From the NCBI GenBank assembly GCA_001939145.1, contig LSRX01001548.1, positions 1 to 64,000 on the forward strand: DNA of 64,000 nucleotides, in the 5' to 3' direction. The notes beneath the pieces were generated by a model, which saw only the letters and a list, made by a program, of their open reading frames with translations, made no database searches and had not been told where the DNA came from. Source of the DNA: Symbiodinium microadriaticum. Taxonomy: Eukaryota; Sar; Dinophyceae; Suessiales; Symbiodiniaceae. Below are positions 30,591 to 45,159 of this stretch, piece by piece (position 1 is the first letter of the stretch; each line of letters opens with the position of its first letter). The position numbers and the translations under genes are program-made.

Positions 30591-30699
30591 AGGTGGGAGC
30601 TTCGTGGCCTCCTCCGCCACCTCCAGCATCCAATGCACAAACCCGGCGACCGGGGAGGAGATCGCCCAAGTCCCGGACGGGACCAAAGCCGACGTGGAT
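30591..30699 (+). CDS. ALDH6 exon: N-terminal Rossmann start
   Basis: Reads GGSFVASSATSSIQCTNPAT then GEEIAQVPDGTKADVD. Phase 0 end at GAT before a GC donor (30700). The exact start is uncertain (30589-30592, after a GCAGAG acceptor). Confidence 0.8.
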
Positions 30700-33600
30700 G
30701 CTGGGCGGAAAGGGGGGAGACAAAAAGGGGAGGGGGGGGAGGGGTTTCAGGGGTTTAGGGGGTTTAGCGGTTATTGGGGTTTGGGGCCTGGGGTTAGGGC
30801 CGGTTGGGGTTTAGCTTTTGGGTGGTGTTCGATCCTTCCACCAGCTCTCCCTAAACCAAACGAGGACCAGGCGGCTCAAGCTGCCGCCGCTGCTTTTCCT
30901 GCCTGGCGCGACACGCCGGTGCGCGGACGATTTTATTTGGTTTCAAAATGTTGCAGAAGGCTGTTGTGGGGGTTTATCGGGATTTCAGCTCTTCTTGTAG
31001 AGGTTTTGCCGGCTTTCTGAGGGTTTAGGGCGAGGTCGCTCGAGGGGTATATTTTGATTGGGCTTGCAGGGTTTCCTGCGTTGTTGGGGAAACATGTCGA
31101 GTGCTCGTTACGTAAGAAGGGGGTCTTGCAGATGCAGCTTGGCACGCTGAGGTGAAAGCTCGCGCAGAGGTCCTGTTCCGCTTCAAGGCCATGGGATATC
31201 TTCTTTCTGAATCTGGGCCTATGCCCCTGAACCCTAAACCCTAAAAGGAAGCCCTCAACCCAGCTTTAAGCACGGTCCTCGACAAGCTTCAAGGGTTGCC
31301 CTGTTGCCCTGAAGGACCCTCGACCGCCCGAGACGCAAAATCGCCATCTTCAAATGCCTAAAACTCTTAGGTTTTGTAAACTCGAGCGATCTACGATCTT
31401 TTGTGTTCTCGCCTACCATTTTAAATCCCCAAAGCTCCCTAAAGTCCTAAACCCTAAACTCTAAGTACGCGAAAGCTTACGGTTAGGATTTCCGACCGCT
31501 CCTTTCAGGCGCTTTGTGAGGCGAATCTGGCAGAGCTCACGGCTTTGGTTGTCAAGGCCAGCCGATACGAATAAGAATAATTTGTCAGAGAACATACTGA
31601 TAAGCACAATAATATGGAGACTCCTTCAGAGGTTTTGGCGTTTCAGGTTTTTGTATCTTTGTTTTTTTTTTTGGCGGTTTTGGGTACAGTCTACCTAAAG
31701 CTTCATACAGATTTGTTGGAGTTTCTAATGTGTGTTAAGAAGGATTAAGGCTTCTATACGGCGGTTCAAGGGTTCTAGAAAGGCACCGGGGCCCCACAAA
31801 CCCTTTTCCCCAAGCCCTAAGCCCTGAGCCCTAAACCCCAAAGCCATAAACCCGTGAACACTGGCCGCATGTGCTTGCAGGAGCACGGCAAGAACAGCGG
31901 AGAAGCTGAAGCCGAAGTTCTCAAAGGAGCCGTCGTTGGAGTCTTTTTGCTTGGGTTCAGGGTTTCGAGTTTAGTCGGGTTTAGGGTTTCTTGGGTGTAG
32001 GGTTTCAAGGGTTTAGGGCTGAGGGCTTTCGGGTTTCGGGATTAGAGTCATGATCGTCTCGGATCTTTGTTTCAATGCGCGGGCGTCCCACCGTAGGGCT
32101 CAGGGCTTCGGACTGGGGGCTTTTCAGACCGACAGCCGAAGTCTTCGGTCCTAAAGCCAAATAAGCAAGTTCATCCCTAGCTCCCAAACCCTCCCTAAAC
32201 CCTAAGCTATCAATCTTAAGCCCTATAAGTCTACAAGCCCTGCTTGTGGGCAAGCCCTGAACCCTTCAACCTGTAAGCCATGCACCTAAAGCCTTAAGCA
32301 ACCTCGACCCTGAGCACCAGGATGCCGAATTTGCTTGGTACTGGAACCCGGCCCTACTTATGATGTCGTTGGATCCCTGAAGTATAAGATGGGTCCTATC
32401 AACACCTTTCGATGCACCGTAAATCCCAAAAAAGAATCGTAAAACCTTTTCAAAGCCTCACACAGCTCCATCGTGCACTACCCGGTAAGTCGCCTTCGGC
32501 GCCGGCCCCTCAACCCTAAACCCTTAAAATCCACATCAAACACCCCTACACGCTCATAGAGCCCTTTATTCGAAGCCGACTCTTTACCTTTCTCGAAAAC
32601 CCTCCAAAAACCCTCAGCGCCAGGACTGGAGACGGTGGCCTTCGCCACGGGGCTTCCCGACCTTATGGCCGGACGTATCCTCGAGGCCTAGAGAGGGGGC
32701 TTTGGGGTTTAGGGTTTAGGGTGAGGTTGCTTTGGGATGTTTTGGCAAGGGGTTAAAGCGTTTAAGAGGTTCGAACGGGTTTTGATAGGGGTGTATGAGG
32801 ATTTTGCGGGGATCTCGAGGGTGTTAAAGGGTTTGAAAAGGGTTTCAGGGCCTCAGTGTTTTGCGGGTTAAAGGTTGAGGGGTAAGAAACACATGCTAGA
32901 GCATTGTTATCATACTGGGGCACGATGTCCTACAGTATAGTATATTTGACTGTAGTTTCCTTTTATGTAGTCACTGTCGAGACATGATTGGACAGAGTGG
33001 AACATTGTTTTTTGCCGTCGTTGTTTTTTTTTTTTGTGCTGTCTCTGCGCAAACCCAGGAAGCCAGTGAGTGGGTGAACCCCGGCCTCCGGCACGACAGC
33101 AACAAACAGCGCGCCCCGGGGACGACAGCAAAAAACAACCACGTCCCCGCAACGACAGCAAAAACAAAACGCGCCCCCGAATTGCTGCTGTCGTTGCGGG
33201 AACGTGTATTTTTTGCTGTCGTCCCCGCGGCGCGGCCCCGCAACGGGCAACGGCAGCAACAAAAACGACAGCAAAAACACAGAAGCACTCTTACCCTGAC
33301 AGAGTCTGTCTCCCAGCCCTTAAGCGCCGGAAACTTATCCGTTTGGCCAGGGTTTACGGCTGAAGCATTTGGGTTTTCGGCTTTACTGGGGTCAGGGTGG
33401 TTGGGGCTTTGGGGCTTTGGGATTCAGCGCCGGAGCCTTGGTGGCTTGTCTCCAGGTTTTTGGAGGCGGCGAAACTCCAGGTGGTTTCCAGCTTTGTTTG
33501 TTGTGGGCGCATCAACACCTGAAAACGCCCTGCAGAAAAAGTGTTTCATCCTAGAATGCAAAGAAACCCAGGGACCCATAGCAGCCATTTGAAGCTGTTC

Positions 33601-36600
33601 ATGAAACCCTAGACCTAAACCCAGAACTCTGAAATCAGCCTGGAGTCCTTATAGAATCCCTTTCTGAAGCCGTGCAAAGCCCTCATATAACCAGTATGAG
33701 GCCCTGGCACGCCCTGAACCCGAATGCCATGAGCACTTATGAACCCTTTATAAAGCCCTATATACCGTATCTATACCCTTATCAAATCCCTATAAAACCT
33801 CAACGCCGTTTTTCTGAGGTGGCCAGGGGTGTTTGGTGCCATGAGGCAGGATCCAATGTTCGGTTTTAAGGGTTTAGGGTTCTAGTGCTCACTTTCCCAG
33901 ATATTCGCAGCAAAGACTCCAATTACTCGGCCACCTTTACAGACATACTCTTGAATATCAGGTTACTTTTATGGGCTCCCACGCACGCATATAGACATGT
34001 TTTCTCCCCTGATAGACCAGGCCGCCCCGTCCACACTGGGCGGAGTCATGCCTCACAGAGGCTTCTTAACGCATTGACTTTATGTCATCGGGTGCGCCAC
34101 CATCCCACTCAGACGTCAACAATGAGGTTATCTCCATTCCCACGATCCAGCAGATTGATCATGCACATGGAACCACCTCTCTCATGAGAATGGACAACAC
34201 TCCGTTGTACCGTAAGGTTCAGCTTTTTTGCCAGAACCGCCCCGCTCTGATAGGCATGAGTAATTATAATCCCGAGAAGTCTAACTTTTGAAAGCAGTCG
34301 GTGCTGTGCTGACGGGCAGCAGACAGCTGTGCCCTGCGCGCTCGAATAAAGAATGTTCGCCGCCAGCGCGTCCCATAAGAACCGAGGGTTTTAGAAGATT
34401 TCCATAAAAGTGGCTTGCAAGACTTTCACAAGGTGTTAATTTAGGGGTCTGTATGAGGAATCGGGGGCTTGGGGGTCGATGTATACCCATGGTCAACACA
34501 CTGCCCATCGTTTAATCGGGGTTAGGATAGGAATCCTAAACCTCCCCGGTGAATAAAGTGGAGATGGATCAGAGCTGTAAGATATGATATATATATATAT
34601 ATACACACATATATATATATATATATATACATATTTATACAGTGTACATGTATACATATATATATATATGTATACATGTATACATATATATGTACACATG
34701 TACATACGTGCATATGCGTGTGTATTTCTCGTTGTATATGTATATGTATGTAAATAGCTGTCTTTGTGTGCACCTATAGAAATATATATATATATATATG
34801 TGTGTGTGTGGGTGTTGAAAGTCGTATATATATATATACACACATACATGTATATGTATATGTCTATACATTTGTATATCTATATCTGTATTTATATCTA
34901 TATCAAAATCGGTGCTTGTCTCTATACCTATATCTATATATGTGTCTGTGTGTTTTATCTGTTCCCACGTCTATATCTGCATCTACATCAATATCTATAG
35001 CTGTATCTATATCTACATATGTATTTATATCTATATCTGCATCTAAATCTATATCCCATACATCCTTATCCATATCTCTTTATTTGTCTACGTGTATGTC
35101 TATACCTATATCTCGGTTCATATATATATATATATATATAGCTAGAGAGCGCTATATCAAGATCTATATCTATATCTGTATCTTTATATCTAAAGCTATA
35201 CCTATATCTCTATCTGCATCCGTGTCTATATCTATGTCTTTATCTACATCTTTTTCTATCTATGCATGCATGCATATATATATATATATTTATTTATTTA
35301 TTTATTTATTTATTTATCAGCCTTATTCAAAAGAAGGGGCAAACTAGTTGGTGTTTTTCGTTGTGACAGTGTAAGATCACAACCTGTGCTAATAGTGTCA
35401 GTGTAGTCACATTTTAATGCAGTACTGTACGAACGTTGGGGTAGCTTCGTTATCATGCTTGTACAGTGACAGGGGGTTGAACATACATTGGGGCTTGAGG
35501 GGACCACCTCAACCCCTGCTCTGAACAAGGTTCTTAGGGCTTTCATGGCCTTTTATGGCCCCTAGCAGGGATCCCGAGACCTGAAACGCAAAGCCTTCTT
35601 GAAGTCCCAGTGCAGATCCGAAATGGGCTGGACACCCTAAGGCAGCACCAGCTTTAAGACACCCTTTGAAGACCTCGTGAAGCCCTGTAGACGCTTGACA
35701 ACACCCTCCGAAATCCTAATTCCTAAACCGACTCTCCCTAGACCCCAAGTAAGTAAATCATAAGCTAAACCATAAACCCTGCACCCCGCACCTTAAACCC
35801 CAGACCCTTCCTTCGTGATGACAGGTCCGCCGCCCGCTTGGGGTGGTGGCCTCGATTGTTCCGTTCAACTTCCCGGCCATGGTGCCTCTGTGGCGGCGCG
35901 GCTGAAGTCGGGATTCGCTGATTGCGGTTTCAGAAAGGCGGGTTCGTAGGGGTTTTATCGGGTTTTTGTTGGAGCTTTGTGTCGGATCTGATAAGGGATT
36001 GAGGGTCACTCAAGATTTGGACTACCTTATTTGGGGGTTCCTTCTGCAAAGTTCCATATCTGGACCCCTCCACAATCCTAAGCCCTACGTACATCTTAGA
36101 TCCATAAATCACCCAACCCGAAAGACCCTAGGCCCTAGGCTCTAAACTAAATCTCTAATTCTTGGTCCCTCCATACCGAATCCTTAAATCCCTTTTCCCG
36201 AAATCCTTGACCCTCCCGGACTTTGGACTTCGTAGAAGCCGGGTTCTCCTGGCGTGTCCGTCCTTTGGGGTGTTGAAACAGGGGTTCTGCTACGTGTGGA
36301 TATATATATATATATATATACATACATATATAGATATATATGGGCTTTGTTCAGGCTTTGAGGCTTTGAGAGGGGGCTTTGCTGCATATTTCTGGACGTT
36401 CTCAAGCGCGCAACCTTCGGCGGACCAACTCCCCCGCCCAAGTAGTTTTAGGGTTAAGGTTTTGTGATGGGGCCAGGTGATTTTGCTGGTAGTTAGAGGA
36501 GTTTGCGCAGTCCGAGCAAAGCCGGAAATTGCGACCGCAGTAAACACAACACACACACAGAGTTATTTGTAGCCAAAAGCAACCACTTGTTGAATGCTGG

Positions 36601-39600
36601 AATGAAGAGAGGACAATGTTGTCATACATAGAGCTTCCCCATACCTTTACGTTGTTTTTCATCATAGTATGTGACAAACTTATGTTGGCACGACGTGGCG
36701 AAGACGCGCGTGCGTTCCCTGAAGCTTGAGTGTTTCTTTTCCACACATGCGTTCTCTTCACCACCTCTCCACGATGATTTGTGGTAGCCGCTTTTGCAAC
36801 CAGCGGCGACTATCCCATGTGATTCACGTTACAGGTTCACATTTCATTGTTAACGCGATCTTCGACACCCATTCCTCAGCTTTGGTGTTCTCAAGAGTTG
36901 CTGTGTGATGCCCGGAAAGTGAGTTCATCCCCGACAATGAAGTTGCAGGAGTGCGGCAACCCTGAACCTTAAACCTTTAAGCCTAAACTGCCCTCTAAAC
37001 CCTGAGACTGCGCATCCGTGGTTGCGTTAAACGCCTGAGGAACAGTAGGAACCCTAGGTTGCTCGGGTCTCTCCAAATTTGTTCCTGTTGTTGAAAGCCT
37101 CAGGTTTCGGAGTTGAAGGTTCCATGGTTTCGGGTTGCGGCTTCAAGGTTTGGCTTTAGGACCTTTGGGGTTTAAGGTTTAGAGTTGAGGTTTTGAGGTT
37201 TAGGCGTGACTTGATCACAATTTTTCAGAGTCCGGTTTCCAAGGACGCTGCCCATTGCCATCGGATGCGGCAACTGCCTGATCATCAAGCCGTCTGAGAA
37301 GGCCCAGCTGCCTTGTAAGCTGAACCGAAGTTCCATGTTTGACATTGCCGAAAACCCCCAAACCAGAAACACGAAGCGTTAAGCCACACCCTAAGTTGCG
37401 AAGATACATCCTTGAGGCAGGGGAAACAGGAGCAAAGCGAGAAGTTCAGATCGGGCCCCAGAACCCGACACTGTTTTCTTCATCGTGTTGCTAGTGTTGC
37501 GCTCTTTTGTTGATTGCTGCGAATATCTTTACTTCGATTGCTGTGTTTCCATTGCTAGCGACAGTTCCATCAGGTGAAGACGCTTTTCATGGTTATCCCC
37601 AGCGAAAGCCCCCCAAGCGTTAGCCCTGACACCCTGAAGCCGCAACCAAGCCGAGGTCCCCCTGACCTTGATGCGCATGGCCGAGTTGCTGATGGATGCC
37701 GGCCTTCCGAAGGGAGTGTTTTCGATCGTCCACGGTTCTCAAACGGTTGCGAAGGCAGGGGCTTTTGCTGCCCATTTCACCCGAAACACGAACCTTGAAA
37801 CCCGAAAACAAAGAGATTTTCTACATTTTTCGTGGGGTTTCGTAGTGTTTTCAGGGTTTTATGGACCTCTTCAGCTCAAAACCTTGGAACGCCGTAAACC
37901 TTTTCCTCTGCACCTTCGACACCTGATTAATAGCCTCTCACCTCAATCAGGATTGTGGTTAAGGCCCTTAAGGAAACCGGGTTTGTTCATTACGGTCTAC
38001 TTCGTATCGCTCCATAACAGCCCGCGGCTTTTAGGGTTTCAAGGAACCGTTTGGATTCTTCCTTGGGGGAGCCCGGGGGGTGTGTGGAGGCAGCCGAAAG
38101 GTTTGGGCGCAGGTTTAGGACCGGGAACCGCTTGCAGAGCCGCAGGGATGAATCCCAGGCTCTCAAGCCTAAACCCCCGAACTCTGAAGCCCTCAAAAGC
38201 CCCACTATAGGGATCTCAAGATTACGCATAGAAGCACTGGGAACCTCTTTTTGTCCTAATATGCTTATACCAGAAAAGCTGCAAGCCTGAACCCCACACG
38301 AACCCCAAGCTGACCTAGTTTCCTGTGCGGGAGGCGCTTGCAGAGCATCCGGGCGCCTTGGAAGACTATGCTTTCGAGGTTGTAGGGCTTCCGTCTCTAG
38401 TTTGGTGTTTTGTTTGATTCGGGCTTTAGGTTTTTTGCCGGGCTTCAGGGTTTTGGCTTTCACATCTTTAAGGCTTTAGAGTTTCAGTGCTTTTAGGTGT
38501 TAGGGTTTTGGGCGTTTGCTAAGATGTGGTTTCCTTGGAGAGGTGAACTTTTGACCGTGCTGTCAGGGCCACAAAGTGGAAAGTCTTTTGCCTAAATCCT
38601 TGTTCAAACTCCTGTCCATCTCGAGTCTGCCGTAACACCTCGCCACATCCGGCCGTCAGGTTTCTCAAACAGACCACGACGCAACTCACTCACTCACTCA
38701 CTCACTCACTCACTCACTCACTCACTCACTCTGTATATGCATATACATATATATACACACGCACACATATTAATGCCTGTGTATGCGATGTATGTACGCA
38801 TACATGTGTACATACATACAGAGTGTATATGTACACGCAGTGTTAAGGCGTCATTTCTTCTCACTCTCTCCCCGTCTCCCTCTCTCTCACCCTGTCTGGT
38901 TGTCTGCCTTTCTCTCCCTTTGGCTTTGGCTCTATCCGCCTGTCTGAGTTTAGCGGGCCTCATGCTGTTGTTGATCTGCTTCCTTACTTCATCCTCCGCG
39001 AGTCCTAGATGTGCTAGGCCCTGGCCTTCGAACTTAAGAATTGAACTCTGACCCCTGATCCCTGACGCCCAGAAACCTTTAACCCTGCGTCCCAAACCCT
39101 AGAGGGGGCACTTACATTGGATCCTAATTGCAAGAACCTCAAGCCCCGATATTCTCCCTGTGCAGCCCATATGATATAGCCAGCAAAGCTGAGTGTCAGT
39201 TGCAATTGATAAAGGCCTTATGTGAGACCTCAAGAGCATCCCAAACATCCACCTATAGCCAAGCCCCTTATAGTAACCCTTCTAGAACGATTTAACCGAA
39301 CCATTATAGAACCCTATATTCTACTTCTCGAGGCCCCCTTAGACTGAACCCTTCGACTAAGCCCCTAGATACTAAACACTTGTAGTAACCCAGAGAAGAA
39401 CCTCTCAGTATGATTATTGAGCCCAAAGCACTTACAGCAACCCTTCTCTGCCTTCTCTGAACCCTTATAGCAACCTCAACTCGCAACCCGAAGGAACCCT
39501 AGTCGGGTTCTTCAGCCCTAAACCCTTTGCCTTTTCGGAGCCCAGCCTGCGAGGGATCGCTGCGATCTCCTTCGTTGGCAGCTCTCGCGTCGCCGCGCTC

Positions 39601-42600
39601 TGACTGCGAAGCGAGGGCTTGGGGTTTAGGGTTTTCGAGCTTGAAGCTTTGGGTTTCGTGTTTTAGGGCTTAGGCTTTAGGGGTGAAGACCGGGGGGTCT
39701 CTATAATCTCTACGTGCAGAGGCCTGCGCGGGCCGTAGGTCTGTCCAAATATTTTGCAAGAATACTCACCTATAGTCCAGACAAAGTGCTGCATTCGGGC
39801 TAACCCCAAACAATACCATACGCCCCTTAAACCCAAAGCCCCAAAGCCCTAAAAACATCGAAGGCAGTACCGCTGTAAGGAACCATTCTTGTCCAATCTT
39901 GGGAGATCTGATGAACTTCCGGTTTAGGGTTTTTGGGTTGGGTGGCTTGTCGGGAAATTTAGTAGGGCTTCTATCGTGTTTTTTGTGATAGGGTTTTAAA
40001 CTAGGGTTTCCCAACGGGTTAAGATCTCATAGGGCATCAACCGGTTTGCTTCAGAGTGTCATTTTTTTAGATGGTGTTGCGAGACTTCGTTTTTAGAGCC
40101 TGAAGAGGGATTGTTTGAGGTTTTCCTCAGGCTTGATGAAGGGTCAAGAGGGTTTTGTAAGGTTACTTTGCTAAGAGCTGCAATGTCATAAACGGCCTTC
40201 TGTAGGGGTTCTAGTATAGTAATTTTAAACGCTGCGCGTCGTCCGCCTCGGCCCGGCCTTATGTTGGGAGGAAGACATGATGCCAGGTCTGGGGCTTTTG
40301 CTTTCGCAGGATATCGGGGTGGGGCGGAGGGGGCTCCCCTCCCAAAACTTCACCGCCGGACCTTGGGGCTCATTCATGGGTTCACACAGAGGGACCCCCC
40401 CCCCTACGATGGCCACTTTGCGGGGTGGGGGTCAGTGCGGAGGGGATTAAGAGGTGGGGAATAGAGGGAATCCGAATAGGAACCTCTGACCGCTTCGGCC
40501 GGGGCCGAGGCGAATATAGGGCATAAGGATTTTATTGGTTTTTTGGTGCGGTTTAGCTCTACTGGGAGGCTTATGAGGATGGTAGATGGGAGTACTAGCG
40601 CAAGTAAAGTAGCCATAGATCTAGAGATCTAGTTACTTCAATCTCCGTTGGGGTAGTTTATAGCCCTCGTGACTAGCGCCCTGATCCTTGCAGCAGTAAA
40701 GACAGAAACCCACAAAGGTCGCAGGCCCACAACTGCATCCCCGCAGAAGAACTCTCAGTTTTCAAGGTGCCACAGTAACTGCCACGCAGTTTGGATAACA
40801 TCCCACTGCCTGTCGGTAAGCTGCAGAGGATCCAAACACAAATTAGCTTTTATCCATGCGAGAGACTCTCTAAACTAGGGCCCCGGTTTGGATCTTTAAC
40901 CTAGGGCCTCACCGTTGTGCCACCGTTGCTTTAAGGCATCCCAAAAGGGAAGAGAGGCTCCCTTGTTTCAAGCATCAGTGCCCGAGGACATCATTGACAA
41001 GACGGCACGCAGCACTGGGAAGCGATCCTTGTGCATGGGTGGCGCGAAGAACCATCTCATTGCCATGCCAGACTGCGACGAGGAGCCCCGTAAAGTGGTT
41101 TAGCGGTTAATGTAGAAGCCTGAATAGTTATAAGTATTCCTCCGGCAGATGTAAATCATCAGTCACAGTGTCCCTAGAAAAAGCACCCCCTTGCAACCCC
41201 TGTTCTAATTGTGGAGGCCCCTTTTAAAGAGGACGTGATCGCAGCCCTGATCGTCCCTCATGGTAGCCCTGATGTCGTCCCGCCTTCTAAAGAGAGCAAG
41301 ATATGACCATCCCGGACATGTCACAAAGCCCAAAACCCTAGACCCACGTTCATAGAAGTCCTTATAGTATCCCCTTGAAGGGTCTGGGGAACCCTGAACC
41401 CTACCTTTCAAGAGGACATGACCATCTCGGACATCATGAACTCGGCCTTCGGCTCGGCGGGGCAGCGCTGCATGGCGGCCTCGGTGCTTCTGGTCGTGGG
41501 CAAAGGCGCGTAGAGCCCCCGCCCCGCCCCATCCCTAAAATGAAAGAGGCAGGTGCTTCATAGCGTGTATTGTTTGGTTTGGGGCTTGGGGTTTGAAGGC
41601 CCCCCCCAACAGAGCAGGTGTTTCATGTTTTTGTTTTCCCCTCCCCCCTTTTTGTTGAGGGGCGCGGGAGTTCAGGATGAGGGGCTCAGTGCCCCTGAGT
41701 GCATTGGTGAACTGCCCCGGTGCTGCCGTTGCATCCTTTTCTGACATCTTTGCAGGATCTCCGTTTGCAAGGAGAGGGGGCGTTTTCAGGGTTCGTTTTA
41801 AAGTAACTTGCTGCTTTCGAGAATGTCTCTTTCGTGGGGAGATTTTGAGTTTAAGGCTCGAGGGCTTCTGGCTCTATCAATGGGTTCTGGCTTTGAGGGG
41901 TTTAGGGTTGTAGGTGTTTGGGTTTCGGCATTCAGGGCTCCAGGGCTTCAGGGTCAAGGAGTTAGGGCTTGGAGAGTTTGGCAGGACGGAAAGACTTCCT
42001 GGACAAGCTTGTGGCCAAGGCCAAATCCCTCAAGGCAGGGGGCACTTGGAAAGCCCGAAGTTTCTAAGAAGCTCGGAGGTTAAACCGTACTGCCCTGCTG
42101 CAGCTCCGCTCCTACTTCTGCTTTTGCATGTGGTCTGCTACCATCACGACTAAACCCCAAACACAGAGAGACTTGTTTCAAAACCCCTAAACTACCGGCA
42201 GCCCTAAACCCTAAGCCCCTTAAGCCACACCAAAAACCCTAAGCCCCTACACCTTATCAGCCCTTTCTTTCTTTTGCCATCCTGGAATCCGCGCGCAGGG
42301 TGGCCAGAAGCCCGGGGAGATCGGCCCTGTCGCTGGGCGAAAGAGTCTGGTTCAACAAAAGCAAAGACGAAGCACACTTAAATATTGTGGTTTTTAACGG
42401 GTGTTAGAAGGGCCCGATGGGGGGATGTATAAAAGGTGCGACACGGCCTTCGTATGGGTTTCTTACGGGCTTTGTAAGAAGTTCTTTATCAGGGTTGTTT
42501 AAACTAGGGGTTTATTGCGGGTTAAGAATAAGGTTTACAGTGTAGTGACCCTTGTGGTTTGCTTTTTGCTGGGCCGTGGAATACCGACTCTTGGCGCAAA

Positions 42601-45116
42601 AGCCTCCTAATAGCCCAGAGGAAACTGTATATAACTAATACAACCCAAGACAGCCTTAGGAGGCTCGGCGCCGGCTTCGGAAGCTTTTGTTGTTATCATC
42701 AGCAAGGACTCAACGCCCTACATTGAACCTCACCACCAAAAACTGGTTCGATGATGTTGGTCTTTGTAGAGGTTCTCGCAATCATGTTTTGTGCTTGTTT
42801 CTAAGATGAGTACTGTCTTTACGGTTTCTCAAACATTAGATTCGGGGCTGTAGGGCTTGGGGTCCAGGGTGCAGGGTTTCAGCAGGATCAAAACCATCAG
42901 GCTGAAAGCATAGATGGCAACTTTAAGCATAGTGAAGCTGCGGATGAATTGTATATCTTGTTGTTGTCCGCATCCTAGATGCCACTACCTTCAACCTGAA
43001 TCATGAACCGTGAACCCTAAACCCGCAACCTTTGTCACGACCCTAAGCCCTACAGGGTCAATATCATCAACCTTACGACACGTACAAAACCTGACAGGGG
43101 GGACCCTAGCATTTCCTTCTCAAGCCCTAACCCCAAAGCCAGCCCTGAAAAAGCCCTGCATAGCAACCCTCACAGAAACCCCGTAACCTTGCAAGGGGAA
43201 AAGAAAATCCTTACGAAGCTCCTAAGCCCAAAGCCCAGAAACAGAGCCCTATGAGAAACCCCAAGCCCATGCCAAAAACCATGAACCCTACAGATTTAAG
43301 CCCCCTCTGGCAAAACCCTATCAAACCCGTACACAAACCTTGCAAAACCCATTAAAAACCCTGATAAAACCCTTCTAGCACCCCCTGCCCTAGAGGTTCC
43401 CCTTGTAACATTCTTCTAAACCTCTTTGCTGATTCTCCGATGCCTCCTCATAATATAGAATATTAGAATATAATATATATTATAATACAATACAAGACAA
43501 GACAAGACAATATAGTATAATATAAGACAGGTCATTGACACAGCGGCCATGGCGCGTCTCAGTGGGTACCTGGCAGCCTGCGAGGGGCCGCCGGGCTCAG
43601 GGCTTTAAACAAATCCGCCCCCCTTAAAGGAGGCTCTTAGTAGGGTTTCCGTGGGGATCTTTGTAGGGGTTCTCTGGCGTTTCTGACGGGTTTCTATGGG
43701 GTCTGAGGCTGTTTAGGGTTTTTGCAGTGTGTTGGAAGGGTTGCCAAAAAGTCAGGGTCTCGGGTTTAGGGGCTGGAGCTGTAGAGAGCCAAGCACTTTT
43801 GTGTCAGGACCTGAAGATGATTCCTGGGGGATGAAAACAGGAGATGCTCACTGAAAAGCCCTTCGGACCCGCGACCCTTGTACAACCTGTATTGAACCCC
43901 TTATGGAAGGCCCTGTTTGGACCGAGGCACGGTGCCAAGATCTTGCTGGACGGGCGTCGCTGGCAGGCCAGATCGTCGAAGTTTTGGCAGGGATCTCTCT
44001 TGGCAGACGGAGAGTGCAGCGACGCATGGAGCGCTGGCAGTAGTAGTCGCCGCCGCCGTCGTCGTCGTTCTCGTCGTCGTCCCCGTTGCCCTAGACTCTG
44101 AACACCAAAAGCGAGCCTGCGCGTTTCGGTGGCTTTCGGGCCAGGTGGCTACGCGCGGTTTCTGGTTCGGCCCCAGCGTGCTGCTTCACCAGTCAGCGCA
44201 GGTTGGGGTGGTTCTGGGTCAGTGATCATCGTTTGGGGTTTAGAGTGCTGACGGAGGGTTTCGGATGATGCCACAGGTTTACTATGTCTACTCACGCCCG
44301 AAGGGTTCAGTTCAGGGGCTGTCTTGAAGGGCCATGGAAGCTTCGGGGAATGTTTAAGCTCCGGAGCATCCTAAAAGCTCGGCGGCCTGGGATGTTTGCA
44401 TAGAGGCTCAGGGGATTTGGTGAGTGTTGATGTAGGCAGCATATTGTAGCTGCAGTTGTTTTTAGCTTGCAACCCCACGTACTTGATCCTTTAAGTAAGC
44501 CCGAAACCATTTGAAAACCGCTCCTGTCAAGGCCTTGCAAGACTCTATAAACACCAAAACCCCACTTCCGTCAGTGCAAATTCCTTGGGCAGGAGTCCCC
44601 CAAACCCTAGAACCTAGACCCGAAGCCCTGAACGACCCTAAACAGCAACCACCGAATGCTTACTTATAACTTCCCATGAGCTTCAAGAGGAGCCGGCGAT
44701 GAAGGACGAGATCTTCGGGCCCGTCCTCTCCGTCCTCGAGGCGGGGGAGACAAAAAGTTCTTTAGGGGCTTTACATAAGGTTTCCAGGGTTTTATGAGGG
44801 AGAGGGGGGTTAGGAGTCTAGGAGATTGGGGTTTTGGGTGTTTAGGGTTTTCCGGGTTCTAGGGTTTTGCAAGCCTCACAGGAGAAGCTCCGATTGTACG
44901 GAGCCCCGAATCCGAGGCTGGAGTCCTTGGAACCCCCCGAACAGTCCGTGCTGCGATTTAGGGTTTAGAGTTATGACGATGTTGTTTTCGTTGTTGCTGG
45001 TGATGATGATGGCGATGATGATGATGATGCTGATGATGATGATCACAGTTGTTCCTTACAGCGTTCTGCTTCTTCTCCTTCTTGCCTTCCTTCTCGTCCT
45101 ACTCCTGCTTCTACTC

Positions 45117-45159
<43 letters not shown>

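Noticed and set aside
34575-35347. Open frames rich in Tyr, Ile and Thr on both strands
   Set aside because: These are products of TA/TATC microsatellites inside an intron. The same applies to 12298-12813 and 57537-58027.
42660-42700. Candidate for the missing ALDH6 exon (Arg/Leu-rich reading)
   Set aside because: GC-rich stretch without a proper acceptor, and the reading does not match the expected helix well.
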